Assembly: GCF_002760435.1 (NCBI RefSeq)
Contig: NZ_AUUU01000040.1
Coordinates: 1 to 32,983, forward strand
DNA length: 32,983 bases
Direction: 5' to 3'
DNA from: Clostridium sp. LS
GTDB lineage: Bacteria; Bacillota; Clostridia; Clostridiales; Clostridiaceae
Shown here: positions 1 to 8,437 of the stretch, piece by piece
Numbering within the stretch: the stretch's first letter is position 1
Layout of the letters: every line of letters begins with the position of its first letter
Translations under genes and position numbers: made by a program
Notes under the pieces: generated by a model
Told to the model about the DNA's origin: nothing
The model's input: only the letters and a program-made list of their open reading frames with translations
Database searches by the model: none

Positions 1-55
1 GAGCACCTGCCTTACAAGCAGGGGGTCACAGGTTCGAGCCCTGTTGTGCCCACCA
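1..55 (+). tRNA. tRNA-Val (anticodon TAC), 5' part outside the window
   Basis: The visible part starts in the D arm. The anticodon stem pairs 6-10 with 18-22 around the loop CTTACAA, giving anticodon TAC (valine). A normal T arm follows (29-45), and the acceptor strand ends in an encoded CCA at 53-55. It is the last but one tRNA of a cluster and probably shares a transcript with the tRNA-Asp seven bases downstream. Confidence 0.93.
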
Positions 56-61
56 TAAGAT

Positions 62-138
62 GGCTCAGTAGCTCAGTTGGTTAGAGTGCCGGCCTGTCAC
101 GCCGGAGGTCGAGGGTTCGAGCCCCTTCTGAGTCGCCA
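62..138 (+). tRNA. tRNA-Asp (anticodon GTC)
   Basis: A complete cloverleaf can be drawn. Acceptor strands 62-68 and 128-134 pair (one G-T), the anticodon stem CCGGC/GCCGG encloses the loop CTGTCAC with anticodon GTC, and CCA is encoded at 136-138. It is followed at once by a strong terminator, so it closes the tRNA transcript. Confidence 0.97.
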
Positions 139-143
139 AATGT

Positions 144-180
144 AAACAAGTTCTAGTTTAAACTAGAACTTGTTTTTTTT
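144..180 (+). terminator. Rho-independent terminator of the tRNA cluster
   Basis: Perfect 16-base arms (144-159 and 160-175) form a palindrome followed by a run of T up to 180. It lies six bases past the tRNA-Asp CCA. Confidence 0.92.
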
Positions 181-241
181 ATTTGAAATACGATCGGTTG
201 GGATAGTACTGATTGAATTATAATAAAAAATAAAGTTTAAA

Positions 242-285
242 AGCTATAGTAACTTATTATATATAAATAATAAGTTACTATAGCT
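242..285 (-). terminator. Terminator of the minus-strand replication gene pair
   Basis: An 18-base perfect stem (242-259 with 268-285, loop of 8) lies just past the stop of the minus-strand helicase-loader gene. On the minus strand it is followed by a T-rich stretch. Confidence 0.75.
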
Positions 286-308
286 ATTTCAATTAAGTAA
301 TATTTATC

Positions 309-1292
309 CTATCTATTTTTTTCTAAATTCTTTTTAATACGTATATCTTCTGAATAAAACTTGCAAAGCTTGAATTCTCCAATTAATCTAGATGCAATTC
401 TTTCACTGTATTGTTTTGTTATGCCAGGAAGAGTTAAGTTAGTTGAGATAAGCATTTTCTTATTTGTAAGAATTCTTTTATTAATTACATTAAACAATTC
501 AGTTATAGAGAACTCATTAAGATGTTCTGCTCCTAAGTCATCTATAATTAATAAATCGCAGTCTAATATTAGAGATTCAAGAGAAGAATCGTTGTTGAAT
601 CTTATTTCTCTTAAATTTTTAATTAATTCATCCGATGTTTTGTATATAACCAAATAGCCCATATCTAATACTGCTTTAGCTATGCAGTAAGATAAGTAAG
701 TCTTACCACTACCAGGGTTTCCATAAAACAATAGATTTGTTGATATCTCTGAAAAGTTTGGAAGATAATCTTTTAATATATATTCTAAGTTATTCTCCAT
801 GTTTTTTCTTGGAGAAAATTTTTCATCTCCAAGCTTATGACTTGAAAATAAGCTTAAATCAAAGTTATCAAAATTATTAGTCACAGTTGCATTTTCTAAT
901 TCTGAATTCTTATAATAAAGCTTAATTAATTTATGTTTATAGCAGCTGCACTTAACATTACCTATGAATCCCGTATCCTTACATTTATTACAATGATAGT
1001 GTAAATTTAAATATTCAGGGTCATAACCTCGTTCAACTAGCATTTCACATTTTTTAACTCTTAAATCAGTAATGTTTTCTTTATAATCATCTAAAGTTTT
1101 TTCACCATCACTGGACTTAAGAATTGATACTGCCATTTGTAAAGATAACTTTTGAATTTGATTATCTAATTCAATAATTTCAGGATATTTTTCAGATATT
1201 TCGGTTCTTCTAGACTTTAGTGCTTTAGCTTCATCTTCTCTAAGTTTATCATATATTTTTAAAATTTCAGTTTGATAGCCTTTAATCATCAT
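309..1292 (-). CDS. DnaI/DnaC-like replicative helicase loader (AAA+ ATPase)
   Basis: A 327-residue protein of the DnaI/DnaC helicase-loader family, which delivers the replicative helicase to DNA during initiation or restart. The N-terminal half is helical and carries a Cys cluster (C101, C104, C115, C117) like the zinc-binding element of DnaI. The C-terminal AAA+ domain has Walker A GNPGSGKT (191-198), Walker B LLIIDD (247-252) and a conserved SRLIG arginine segment near residue 301. The start overlaps the end of the upstream DnaD-like gene by 11 bases, with AGGATGGG as ribosome binding site, so the two are translationally coupled. This pairing is the normal clostridial arrangement and fits a joint role in primosome assembly. 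Family call is sure; the symbol differs between species (dnaC or dnaI). Confidence 0.9.
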   Translation of the reverse strand: MMIKGYQTEILKIYDKLREDEAKALKSRRTEISEKYPEIIELDNQIQKLSLQMAVSILKSSDGEKTLDDYKENITDLRVKKCEMLVERGYDPEYLNLHYHCNKCKDTGFIGNVKCSCYKHKLIKLYYKNSELENATVTNNFDNFDLSLFSSHKLGDEKFSPRKNMENNLEYILKDYLPNFSEISTNLLFYGNPGSGKTYLSYCIAKAVLDMGYLVIYKTSDELIKNLREIRFNNDSSLESLILDCDLLIIDDLGAEHLNEFSITELFNVINKRILTNKKMLISTNLTLPGITKQYSERIASRLIGEFKLCKFYSEDIRIKKNLEKNR

Positions 1293-2283
1293 TATCCCAT
1301 CCTAAAAGTTTTTTTTCTAAGGAATCATAATCGTACTCTCTTGCTTCAAAGTTATTGAACTTAAGAGGAGATTTATCAGTATTGCTATTATTATAGCTTT
1401 TTTGGTATTTACTATTTTTAGTAGTATTTTTAGTGTCTTTAAGGGCTATATCTTCTAGGGTCCTAATGTTATTCTTATTCCAGTTAGTGAGTATACCATC
1501 AATATATTTAAAATCTGCTCTATTTAGTCTTTCAAAACATATATCACAAGCTTTCAAGATAATTTCGTTTGGAAATTTGTAGATAAGAAGCCATTTTTCA
1601 ATTAAATCTTGTTGGGGTTTCATTATATCCGTATTATTTATACCCAAGTAAGTCAATATTTTTCTTATGTTAAGCCACTTATCTTCAGTTTTTTTAATTA
1701 AATTTTGTGCTTGCTCAATAGTAGTTATTTTCTGGTCGTGCCAAGCTAATGCTACCTTTTCTATATATCGTGGATCACTTTTACCTTTTGATATACAGTA
1801 TTCCATTAAAATCAAAATTAATTCAGAAGAGAAGCCAAATTCCTTTTGCCAATTTAAGTAAATAGACATTTCATTTGGTGATAGAGGTCTAGCTAGAAGC
1901 ATTTCAATATCTTTTAACATATCTTTCGTATTAGAACTATCTAAAGCCTCTAATAAATCAACTTGCTTCTTTGGTCTAATTGGTTCATCAACTAAATCTA
2001 TAAATTCAACATTGAAATTACCCATTCTATCTATTTGAGTGAGTTTTATAACTCCCTGATCATTCCAATAGTTAAGAGCGTTCATAATGTCTGATTCTAA
2101 CAAATTAAGTGAGGAAGCTAGTATTGATGAGCTAACACCTAATTCACCAGAAATATTATGCTTTAGCATCAATAAATAAATTTTAACAAATTCACCTCTA
2201 GCTTGTGGCATGTATTTTTCTATAAATACATTATTAACAGGAGTAAATCCTTGAGATTTATTCTTTAACATGAATGTGCTCAT
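1282..2283 (-). CDS. DnaD/DnaB-type primosome protein
   Basis: A 333-residue protein with the layout of Gram-positive DnaD/DnaB primosome proteins. There is an N-terminal winged-helix region (about residues 10-95, with GVSSSILASSLNL and a following GVIKL wing), then two copies of the DnaD-like C-terminal helical domain (about 120-195 and 205-280), and a low-complexity Asn/Lys-rich tail. Such proteins remodel DNA at the origin or at stalled forks and bring in the helicase loader. It lies directly upstream of, and overlaps, the DnaI/DnaC-like gene. It reads as an intact gene; which of DnaB or DnaD it replaces functionally cannot be told from sequence. Confidence 0.88.
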   Translation of the reverse strand: MSTFMLKNKSQGFTPVNNVFIEKYMPQARGEFVKIYLLMLKHNISGELGVSSSILASSLNLLESDIMNALNYWNDQGVIKLTQIDRMGNFNVEFIDLVDEPIRPKKQVDLLEALDSSNTKDMLKDIEMLLARPLSPNEMSIYLNWQKEFGFSSELILILMEYCISKGKSDPRYIEKVALAWHDQKITTIEQAQNLIKKTEDKWLNIRKILTYLGINNTDIMKPQQDLIEKWLLIYKFPNEIILKACDICFERLNRADFKYIDGILTNWNKNNIRTLEDIALKDTKNTTKNSKYQKSYNNSNTDKSPLKFNNFEAREYDYDSLEKKLLGWDNDD

Positions 2284-2341
2284 TCTGTTTACTACCTACC
2301 TTTCTAAGTATTTTACTGTTTAAAAAAACTAAGTAAACTAA

Positions 2342-2374
2342 TAAAAAAAATGCTATATGTAAATAATTATAGCA
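2342..2374 (-). terminator. Terminator behind the subtilase gene
   Basis: Stem TGCTATA/TATAGCA (2351-2357 with 2368-2374) is followed on the minus strand by eight or nine T (2350-2342). It lies in the 333-base gap between the subtilase stop and the start of the DnaD-like gene, so it ends the subtilase transcript. The rest of that gap (2375-2616) is AT-rich and I see no gene in it. Confidence 0.7.
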
Positions 2375-2616
2375 TACTATAAGAGTAATAAAGTGAAATA
2401 ATTAACTAACATATTATTGAAAAACTGATATCTATAATGAATTACTAAAATTATGCAATATATAGCTAAAATAAAGAGCATGCATTAAACTTACTACTAA
2501 AATCTTTGATGCAATAAATTCAAGCATGAACTTTATTTCCTTTTTAATATTATTATCTTTATAAGAGTATAATTTTCATTGATAGTTTTTTGATATAATT
2601 AGCTGGTTACCCAGTG

Positions 2617-3816
2617 TTAGGTGATAATTTTGAGGATATCTACTAATCCCTCACCTTGAATTGCTTTAGATATATCTTCAACAGGGTCACATGCAACTTT
2701 TAATAATGAAATTATATCTTTAAAGGTTATAGATGGATTCTTTTCACATAGTAAAGCACATAATCCGCTAATATAAGCAGTAGCGATAGATGTACCAGCA
2801 AATGTCTTATATGGTACTTCAAGTTTACTTGGGTAAAGCTTAATACCATTTTTTTCAGAAATGTAATTATTATCAGAATTTAGAGAAACAACGTTAACAC
2901 ATGCTGCACATAAATCAGGTTTTGATAATTTACCATAGGGACCTTCTGATGAATATATATATGGTTTTATAACAGGGGTCGCAGTATTTAAGCCTGCAAC
3001 AGTAATGCAGTTAGAAAGAGTTGCAATTCCCATAATAGATGATTTACCACTTAAGCTGCTTCCACTAGGAACAATAGGAATCAGGCCTTTAGATATAGCA
3101 TAATCAAATACCAATTCAAAGCAGGAAACAATAAATGTATTATGAGTTAACAATTCAAAGGGCAAGCACAATATTTTTATATTATTTTCTTTAGCTATAT
3201 TAGATAAACTCTCTATAGAATATAATACATCAGAGGCAAACCCCTTTCCAAGCATATCAAAAGCTTTATAGCAGAAAAGCTTACTTTTGCTGCATATTCC
3301 TTTATACATATTATTAGAGGATAGACCACTACTGCATAAAATTCCAGCTATAGATGTACCGTGACCATTATCATCATATGGGTAGTGGAAATCATTAATT
3401 AAGTCTTCAAATAATTCTATTTTAGTGCTGGGAGATGTTAAATCTTGATGAGGAAATACTCCACTATCTACAAGTCCTATACCAATTCCTGCACCAGATA
3501 AGCTAAATTTCTCAGAAAAATGAACTTTATTAGCAGTAGTAACACTCATACCGCATAGAAATAAATATTCATCTAAATAAATTTTTTTTACTTCAGGATA
3601 TTCTGAAATTCTATCTATACCTCTAGAGTTGAGATTAGCACTTATTAGGTTAGCAGATTCTATAATATGATGAACATTACCTTTATATGAACTTATTTTT
3701 CTCACAATTGAAGATTGAAAATCTTTGTATTGTATAAGTACTCTATAATTTTTATAAGCATTTTTAGATATATAGTGTTTTAAATTATAATCTAACTTCC
3801 TATTATATGAAAACAT
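2617..3816 (-). CDS. Subtilisin-family (S8) serine protease, probably cytoplasmic
   Basis: A 399-residue S8 peptidase. The catalytic triad is visible: Asp117 in VDSGVFPHQD, His152 in DNGHGTSIAG and Ser343 in FAGTSIATA. Residues about 20-85 look like an inhibitor I9-type prodomain. No signal peptide or membrane segment is visible, so the protein is probably intracellular or is released without Sec. One oddity: where most subtilisins carry the oxyanion Asn of the AAGN motif, this protein reads PSGSS near residue 250, so the Asn appears to be Ser. It sits alone, with a terminator behind it. Substrate unknown; clostridial relatives include sporulation or germination proteases, but no such role can be shown here. 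Confidence 0.88.
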   Translation of the reverse strand: MFSYNRKLDYNLKHYISKNAYKNYRVLIQYKDFQSSIVRKISSYKGNVHHIIESANLISANLNSRGIDRISEYPEVKKIYLDEYLFLCGMSVTTANKVHFSEKFSLSGAGIGIGLVDSGVFPHQDLTSPSTKIELFEDLINDFHYPYDDNGHGTSIAGILCSSGLSSNNMYKGICSKSKLFCYKAFDMLGKGFASDVLYSIESLSNIAKENNIKILCLPFELLTHNTFIVSCFELVFDYAISKGLIPIVPSGSSLSGKSSIMGIATLSNCITVAGLNTATPVIKPYIYSSEGPYGKLSKPDLCAACVNVVSLNSDNNYISEKNGIKLYPSKLEVPYKTFAGTSIATAYISGLCALLCEKNPSITFKDIISLLKVACDPVEDISKAIQGEGLVDILKIIT

Positions 3817-3930
3817 ATATTTCTCCCAAATATTATTTCTTCAATATATTATATGAAAAAACAATTTATTGTTAATAAAAATATATATAATCAAAATATA
3901 AGTTTTAAAATACTTTAGCTAAATAAGATA

Positions 3931-4014
3931 AAGGTCATGAATTTAATTTAGAGAATTTAAAATATTTCTAAGAGATAAAATATTTTAAACATAATTAAGA
4001 AAGCATGACCACTT
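3931..4014. repeat. Large nested dyad in an intergenic gap
   Basis: The outer arms GGTCATG (3933-3939) and CATGACC (4004-4010) enclose a 12-base perfect inner stem (3956-3967 with 3978-3989). It lies behind the minus-strand hydrolase gene and in front of the subtilase gene, so it may be an AT-rich terminator or a structured leader. No T-run clearly marks it as a terminator. Confidence 0.4.
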
Positions 4015-4046
4015 TAGTAATATATTTAGAGTTTATGTTTTTTGAG

Positions 4047-4862
4047 TTAAAGAGTATAAGTTTCGCCTATATTTATGAGTTTTATAGAATTATCATTCAA
4101 ATCCAGTAATGATTTTTCGGTTTCTTCAAAATTTTCTAATGAAATTCTAAAAGTTTTATAGTGAATAGGGATCATGATTGGACAGGTCATCATTTTAAAC
4201 ATTTTGTAGCTTTGCTCTGGTGTGCAATGCATATATGAAAATCTCTCCGGCTTATAACAACCTACGGGCATTAATGCCACATCGCAATTTATATTTTTAA
4301 AATTATCTGTAAGAGCAGTATCTCCAGCAAAGAATACACTCTTGTCTTTTCGTTCAATTAAATAAGAAATGCTTTCATTATCTTGACCAAGATAGAAACG
4401 CCTCCCATCATGATTAGCTTCATAAGCAGTAATTTTTATAAAATCATCTCGATATATATCTCCAGGATGTAATAAAATCACATTTTTGAAACCTAATAAT
4501 TTGGCAAGGCGAACGTATCCTTTTGGAACAATTATTATTGCATCTTTATTTAATTTTATTAAGGACGAAAAATTTAAATGGTCCATGTGACCATGTGATA
4601 ATAATATATAATCTACTTTTAAGTCATTTATATAAGCTGGCTTTTTTACTAATCTTTTAAAGTACCCTAATGAATTAGAGAATACGGGATCCGTGATAAT
4701 AATTTTATCGTATAGATTAATAACAGTAGTAGCATGACCGAACCAATTAATGGAGTTAGTAGTTATTTCATCAGATTTTATTTCTTCACTTTTTTTAAAA
4801 TATTCCTTTATATTATTAACTGTTAAATGGAATAAAAAATTAATATTGGAAAAAAGATTCAA
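4047..4862 (-). CDS. Metallo-beta-lactamase-fold hydrolase (UlaG/NAPE-PLD-like)
   Basis: A 271-residue enzyme of the metallo-beta-lactamase fold. Residues 40-60 (NWFGHATTVIN..ITDPVF) are the usual first strands. SHGHMDH near residue 90 supplies the HxHxDH zinc ligands, and FFAGDTALTD (about 176) and PIHYKTF (about 238) supply the later ones. This arrangement is seen in the UlaG/NAPE-PLD-like branch, whose substrates vary (lactones, phosphodiesters). The start is TTG at 4862: an in-frame stop lies just upstream, and AGGATGG precedes it at normal spacing. It lies 17 bases downstream of the DMT transporter gene, so both are likely one transcript, and the transporter may carry a related substrate. 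Exact reaction unknown. Confidence 0.85.
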   Translation of the reverse strand: MNLFSNINFLFHLTVNNIKEYFKKSEEIKSDEITTNSINWFGHATTVINLYDKIIITDPVFSNSLGYFKRLVKKPAYINDLKVDYILLSHGHMDHLNFSSLIKLNKDAIIIVPKGYVRLAKLLGFKNVILLHPGDIYRDDFIKITAYEANHDGRRFYLGQDNESISYLIERKDKSVFFAGDTALTDNFKNINCDVALMPVGCYKPERFSYMHCTPEQSYKMFKMMTCPIMIPIHYKTFRISLENFEETEKSLLDLNDNSIKLINIGETYTL

Positions 4863-4879
4863 GAGTCATCCATCCTTTC

Positions 4880-5311
4880 TCAACGATTCCATTTAAATAT
4901 TACAATACCAATAATCATAATAGCAATACCTAAAAAGTGATTTAATGAAAACTTAATCTTTTGACTTTCGAATAGTCCTAAGTAATCAATAAGTGCTGCA
5001 GATATTAATTGAGATATTAATATAATGCCAATTCCTAGCGTAGGCCCCATTGAGCTAACACTTTTTATTACTGTAAAAGTTATTACAACGCCTAAGATTC
5101 CTCCTAATAAATAAGCTCTATTAGCACCCTTTAAATTTTCATAACTACCATCAGCGAAAAAGAAAAAGACTATAAGACTTACTATAAGAGCAATTATTTG
5201 AACTAATAATGTAGTCTCCCATACCCCTATTTTTTCACCTAATCGTGTATTGAATACTCCTTGAATGCTCATAGCAATTCCTGAAATTATTGCACATAGT
5301 ATTCCGAACAT
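4880..5311 (-). CDS. Small DMT-family transporter (DUF606/YdcZ-like)
   Basis: A 143-residue membrane protein with about four or five hydrophobic helices. The sequence matches the small multidrug/metabolite transporter branch known as DUF606 or YdcZ, with an N-terminal GIAMSIQGVFNTRLG motif and GPTLGIGIILISQL in the middle. Such half-size proteins act as dimers in the cytoplasmic membrane. It is the first gene of a probable two-gene unit with the downstream hydrolase. A clear Shine-Dalgarno (CCTGAGGTG read on the minus strand) precedes the ATG. The cargo is not known. Confidence 0.85.
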   Translation of the reverse strand: MFGILCAIISGIAMSIQGVFNTRLGEKIGVWETTLLVQIIALIVSLIVFFFFADGSYENLKGANRAYLLGGILGVVITFTVIKSVSSMGPTLGIGIILISQLISAALIDYLGLFESQKIKFSLNHFLGIAIMIIGIVIFKWNR

Positions 5312-5401
5312 GATATCACCTCAGGAGTATTATTCCCTTAAGTGCATTAAATATTATATAAAATAAAATTATTATTATGTATTGATGTATTATATTTAAA
5401 C

Positions 5402-5424
5402 AAAATTTAGTAATACTAAATTTT
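5402..5424 (-). terminator. Terminator of the dUTPase-like gene
   Basis: Ten-base perfect arms AAAATTTAGT (5402-5411) and ACTAAATTTT (5415-5424) lie six bases past the minus-strand stop. Read on the minus strand the stem ends in TTTT-G-TTT. Confidence 0.65.
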
Positions 5425-5429
5425 ACAAT

Positions 5430-5906
5430 TTAAAGTATTACTAAATTATCTAGATCTTTAATAAATTGATTTTCAATTTGGGATTCTGAAAAGCCTAGTG
5501 TTAATCCTAAACTTAATAAATCTTCAAACAAAGTTAGGTAGTGATCTATAGAAGGTGAGATGATTAAATCGTTAATATCGATATATAAATTTAGGAATTG
5601 ATCACTTAAACAATAGTCATTAGGGCTCATAGATACTGCGATTAAATCTGTATACTTATGATCAATTCCTAGTGTTAAAGCATGAGAAATACAAGTTATA
5701 TACTTATTAAATATTGCAGTTAAATTAACAGGTTTAGATTTCTTGTCTAAATAGTTAAAGCAAGTAGTTTCATTAGCTAAATCACCAAGGGATATTGCAA
5801 ATTCTAAATTTTTACGCACTTGTAACTTATGTAAATCTAATTCCTTATTTATAGATAAACTATCATTGTATTTTTTTTGTACTTTAAATAGTGGCTGAAT
5901 ATTCAT
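5430..5906 (-). CDS. dUTPase-like (all-alpha NTP pyrophosphohydrolase fold) protein, active site degenerate
   Basis: A 158-residue helical protein. The N-terminus LFKVQKKYND, the block ISLGDLANETTCFNYL and the later HALTLGID follow the pattern of Gram-positive dimeric dUTPases (typical form VELGELANE..CFKYW, then EEYVDGLHFLLSLGL). By that alignment, part of the first metal-binding ExxE and the later ExxD ligands are not conserved here: the first block reads S..D and the later one N..T. I therefore read it as a dUTPase relative that has probably lost catalysis, perhaps keeping a binding or regulatory role. It is a monocistronic minus-strand gene with its own terminator. The fold call is moderate; the loss of catalysis is inference from a by-eye alignment. 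Confidence 0.6.
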   Translation of the reverse strand: MNIQPLFKVQKKYNDSLSINKELDLHKLQVRKNLEFAISLGDLANETTCFNYLDKKSKPVNLTAIFNKYITCISHALTLGIDHKYTDLIAVSMSPNDYCLSDQFLNLYIDINDLIISPSIDHYLTLFEDLLSLGLTLGFSESQIENQFIKDLDNLVIL

Positions 5907-6089
5907 AGTGAATCCTCCTACATTTCTAGTAATAATATTATTTTACAAAATCTTTAAAATAAATGAAAGTTTAGAAAACGACTACAAAAAAATATTTTTT
6001 ATTTTTACAGAAAATTCACAATTAAAGAATTTTTCAAAAATTAAGTTTATTGTATTAAAAATTATTCATAAATTTATAAAATAAAAAAA

Positions 6090-6170
6090 GGCTGTTAATA
6101 ATAATATGAATTATAAACAGTCTTGTAATAAATAATGAATTAAAAAAGTTCCGGAATATTAGAACTTTTT
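6090..6170 (-). terminator. Two successive terminator-like hairpins
   Basis: Read on the minus strand past the gene at 6216-6755 there are two stems: AAAAAGTTC/GAACTTTTT (6143-6151 with 6162-6170), which could work in both directions, and GACTGTT/AACAGCC (6122-6090) followed by seven T. The rest of the 5907-6215 gap is AT-rich with no recognisable gene. Confidence 0.65.
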
Positions 6171-6215
6171 ATATAAGCAATTCAAAGTAAACCTTGGTGG
6201 ATTATTTAAATATTT

Positions 6216-6755
6216 TTAAAATTCTTTTAGGACATAAGATTTCATAGGAGTATTTTTTTTGACAGTAGGTAATTTCCATATCTCAATACTCTTAATTCTT
6301 AATTTAACAAAGTTATTAGCATCATATATTTCAGGAAAATTTAATTTTACATCTTGTTTTTTATAGTCTTTAGGAATGTAACCTAAATTAGCTAAAGAGA
6401 TAAAACTATCCCCAAATGATTTAACCGCAAAGCCATTAAGTTCTAACATATCAACAAGACTACGAGAAAGTCTTTTTATGTATCCTTTATCATCAATTTT
6501 TAAGTTTACACTTTTAGTAGGTTCAAATAGATATACTAAATCACTAGCATCAATTCTAAAAGTTTTATATGGAGCTATAATTTTATCAATAACAGGATAA
6601 AGCTTATCTAAATTTGGGTTTTCAATAGCTGCTAATAAAACAAAAGGTGCAGGTGAATTTCTATTTGCTCTAAATTTTTTAGACATATTTCTTTGTATTG
6701 GAGATATTACTTGATAAGTCTCTTCATCAAATAATGCAACAATATAGTACTTCAT
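6216..6755 (-). CDS. Hypothetical protein, possible distant 2H-phosphoesterase-like fold
   Basis: A 179-residue protein that I do not recognise with confidence. The opening MKYYIVALFDEETYQVISPIQ and the following PFVLLAAI..LYPVIDKIIAPYKTF are laid out like LigT/2H phosphoesterases, but the two HxT/S catalytic motifs of that family are not visible, so it may be a non-catalytic relative or unrelated. The ATG at 6755 is chosen because GAGGG lies seven bases upstream; the open frame extends 12 codons further but without a ribosome binding site. Two terminator-like hairpins follow it. No transmembrane segment or signal peptide. Confidence 0.6.
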   Translation of the reverse strand: MKYYIVALFDEETYQVISPIQRNMSKKFRANRNSPAPFVLLAAIENPNLDKLYPVIDKIIAPYKTFRIDASDLVYLFEPTKSVNLKIDDKGYIKRLSRSLVDMLELNGFAVKSFGDSFISLANLGYIPKDYKKQDVKLNFPEIYDANNFVKLRIKSIEIWKLPTVKKNTPMKSYVLKEF

Positions 6756-7040
6756 AATAACCCTCACAATCTCGATTATTGTATTACTCAAATTTTTAAT
6801 AAATTATATCACAATAAGTAAGAGAAAAGAATAGAATAGAAGAATAATTAAATAATGAATTCAAATAATAATTATGCAATATTATATATATTTTTACAGT
6901 ATTGACTTTTTTTTCATCAACTATAATACCTTTAATGAAATTATTGACATTTAAACCATTAAAAAAATTTTGATAAATATAATAAATGCCCAAAAAAGTA
7001 GTAGTGGTCTAAAAAAATATATTTAAATAAATTTAGTTTA

Positions 7041-7049
7041 TGATATAAT
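7041..7049 (+). promoter_or_regulatory. Extended -10 promoter for murA
   Basis: TGATATAAT (TG at 7041-7042, TATAAT at 7044-7049) is an extended -10 box about 95 bases upstream of the murA start. The -35 region is poor, which is usual for extended -10 promoters. The rest of the 387-base gap (6756-7142) is AT-rich without a supportable gene. Confidence 0.55.
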
Positions 7050-7142
7050 AATTAAAGTAGATTTCAATAAATAAAATAGGTTAATAATGTAAGTAACTAT
7101 AAAATATAGATAATATAGATTTTAATAGATAGGGTGAATTCA

Positions 7143-8408
7143 ATGGAGAGATTAGTTATAAACGGCGGAAACTTGCTTAAGGGAAGCGTTGATATAAATG
7201 GCGCTAAGAATGCAGCAGTAGCGATATTACCAGCAGCAATAATGGCAAGTGATGGAAAATGCACAATTGATAACATACCAGATATTGAAGATGTACACTG
7301 CTTAGAAAGAATACTTAAGAGCTTAGGATGTAATATAGTTAAGATAGATAGCAATACTTTAGAAATAGATAGTAGTAATGTAGATAACTTTGATGCATGC
7401 ATAGATGATGTAAGAAGGATGAGGGCTTCGTATTATTTTATTGGAGCTTTATTATCACGATTTAAAAAAGCAAGAGTGGTTCTTCCTGGTGGGTGTTCAA
7501 TAGGAGTAAGACCTATAGACCAGCATATAAAAGGATTCGAGGCTTTAGGTGCTGATGTGTTTATAGAACATGGGGCGGTTAATGTTAAAGCCGATAAATT
7601 AGTAGGAGCTAATATATTTTTTGATGTAGTTTCTGTAGGTGCAACTATAAACGTAATGATAGCAGCAACATTAGCAGAAGGGGTAACTGTATTAGAGAAC
7701 GTGGCAAAGGAACCTCACGTCGTTGATGTAGCAAACTTTTTAAATTCAATGGGTGCTGATATAAAGGGCGCTGGAACTGATATAATAAGAATTAAAGGTG
7801 TAGAGAGCTTAAAAGGGTGTTCCTATAGTGTAATACCAGACCAAATTGAGGCAGGTACATTTATGATAGCGGCAGCAGCCACAGGCGGGGACGTTTATAT
7901 AAGAAATGTTATACCAAAACATTTAGAGTCAATTACGGCTAAACTTACAGAAATGGGAGCTGTAATTGAAGAAGGTGATGATTGTATTAGAGTAACTGTA
8001 AATTCTCCGCTTAAAGGAGTTAATATTAAGACAACTCCATACCCGGGATTCCCAACAGATATTCAACAACCAATGTCAACATTACTAAGTATTGTTCCTG
8101 GAAGAAGTTTAATTACTGAATCTATATGGGAAAATAGACATAAGCATATAGACGAGTTGAAAAAGATGGGTGCAAACATAAAGGTTGAGGGTAGAGTTGC
8201 GATTATAGATGGATCGCAAAAACTAACAGGTGCAGTGGTAAAGGCAACCGATTTAAGAGCTGGAGCTGCTATGGTTATAGCTGGACTAGTTGCAGAGGGG
8301 ACTACCGAGATAACTAGTATAGAACATATTGATAGGGGATATCCTCATATAGAAAATAAGTTTAGAGCTTTAGGTGCAGATATTAAGAGAATAGTAGTTG
8401 ATGAGTAA
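7143..8408 (+). CDS. murA: UDP-N-acetylglucosamine 1-carboxyvinyltransferase
   Basis: A 421-residue MurA, the cytoplasmic enzyme that transfers enolpyruvate from phosphoenolpyruvate to UDP-GlcNAc, the first committed step of peptidoglycan synthesis. Visible hallmarks: NGAKNA with Lys22 near the N-terminus, and the active-site loop [11 protein letters not shown] with Cys118, the fosfomycin-target cysteine. [11 protein letters not shown] (about 300) and [11 protein letters not shown] (about 376) are also typical. The start is the ATG at 7143, with AGGGTG seven bases upstream; a GTG nine bases earlier is inside that ribosome binding site. Clostridia often have two murA copies, so this may be either MurA1 or MurA2 (MurZ). 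Confidence 0.96.
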   Translation: MERLVINGGNLLKGSVDINGAKNAAVAILPAAIMASDGKCTIDNIPDIEDVHCLERILKSLGCNIVKIDSNTLEIDSSNVDNFDACIDDVRRMRASYYFIGALLSRFKKARVVLPGGCSIGVRPIDQHIKGFEALGADVFIEHGAVNVKADKLVGANIFFDVVSVGATINVMIAATLAEGVTVLENVAKEPHVVDVANFLNSMGADIKGAGTDIIRIKGVESLKGCSYSVIPDQIEAGTFMIAAAATGGDVYIRNVIPKHLESITAKLTEMGAVIEEGDDCIRVTVNSPLKGVNIKTTPYPGFPTDIQQPMSTLLSIVPGRSLITESIWENRHKHIDELKKMGANIKVEGRVAIIDGSQKLTGAVVKATDLRAGAAMVIAGLVAEGTTEITSIEHIDRGYPHIENKFRALGADIKRIVVDE

Positions 8409-8437
8409 TATAAATTCCATAGGGGGAGGGGATTAAA

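Noticed and set aside
6902..6927. TTGACT and TATAAT as a murA promoter
   Set aside because: The spacer is only 14 bases and the site is more than 200 bases from the gene; the extended -10 box at 7041-7049 is closer and better.
6796..6993. Minus-strand open frame of 65 codons in the gap before murA
   Set aside because: Very AT-rich, Asn/Tyr/Ile-biased translation, no ribosome binding site, no resemblance to a protein family.
7097..7402. Minus-strand open frame of 101 codons inside murA
   Set aside because: It is the reverse shadow of the murA coding sequence and has no ribosome binding site.
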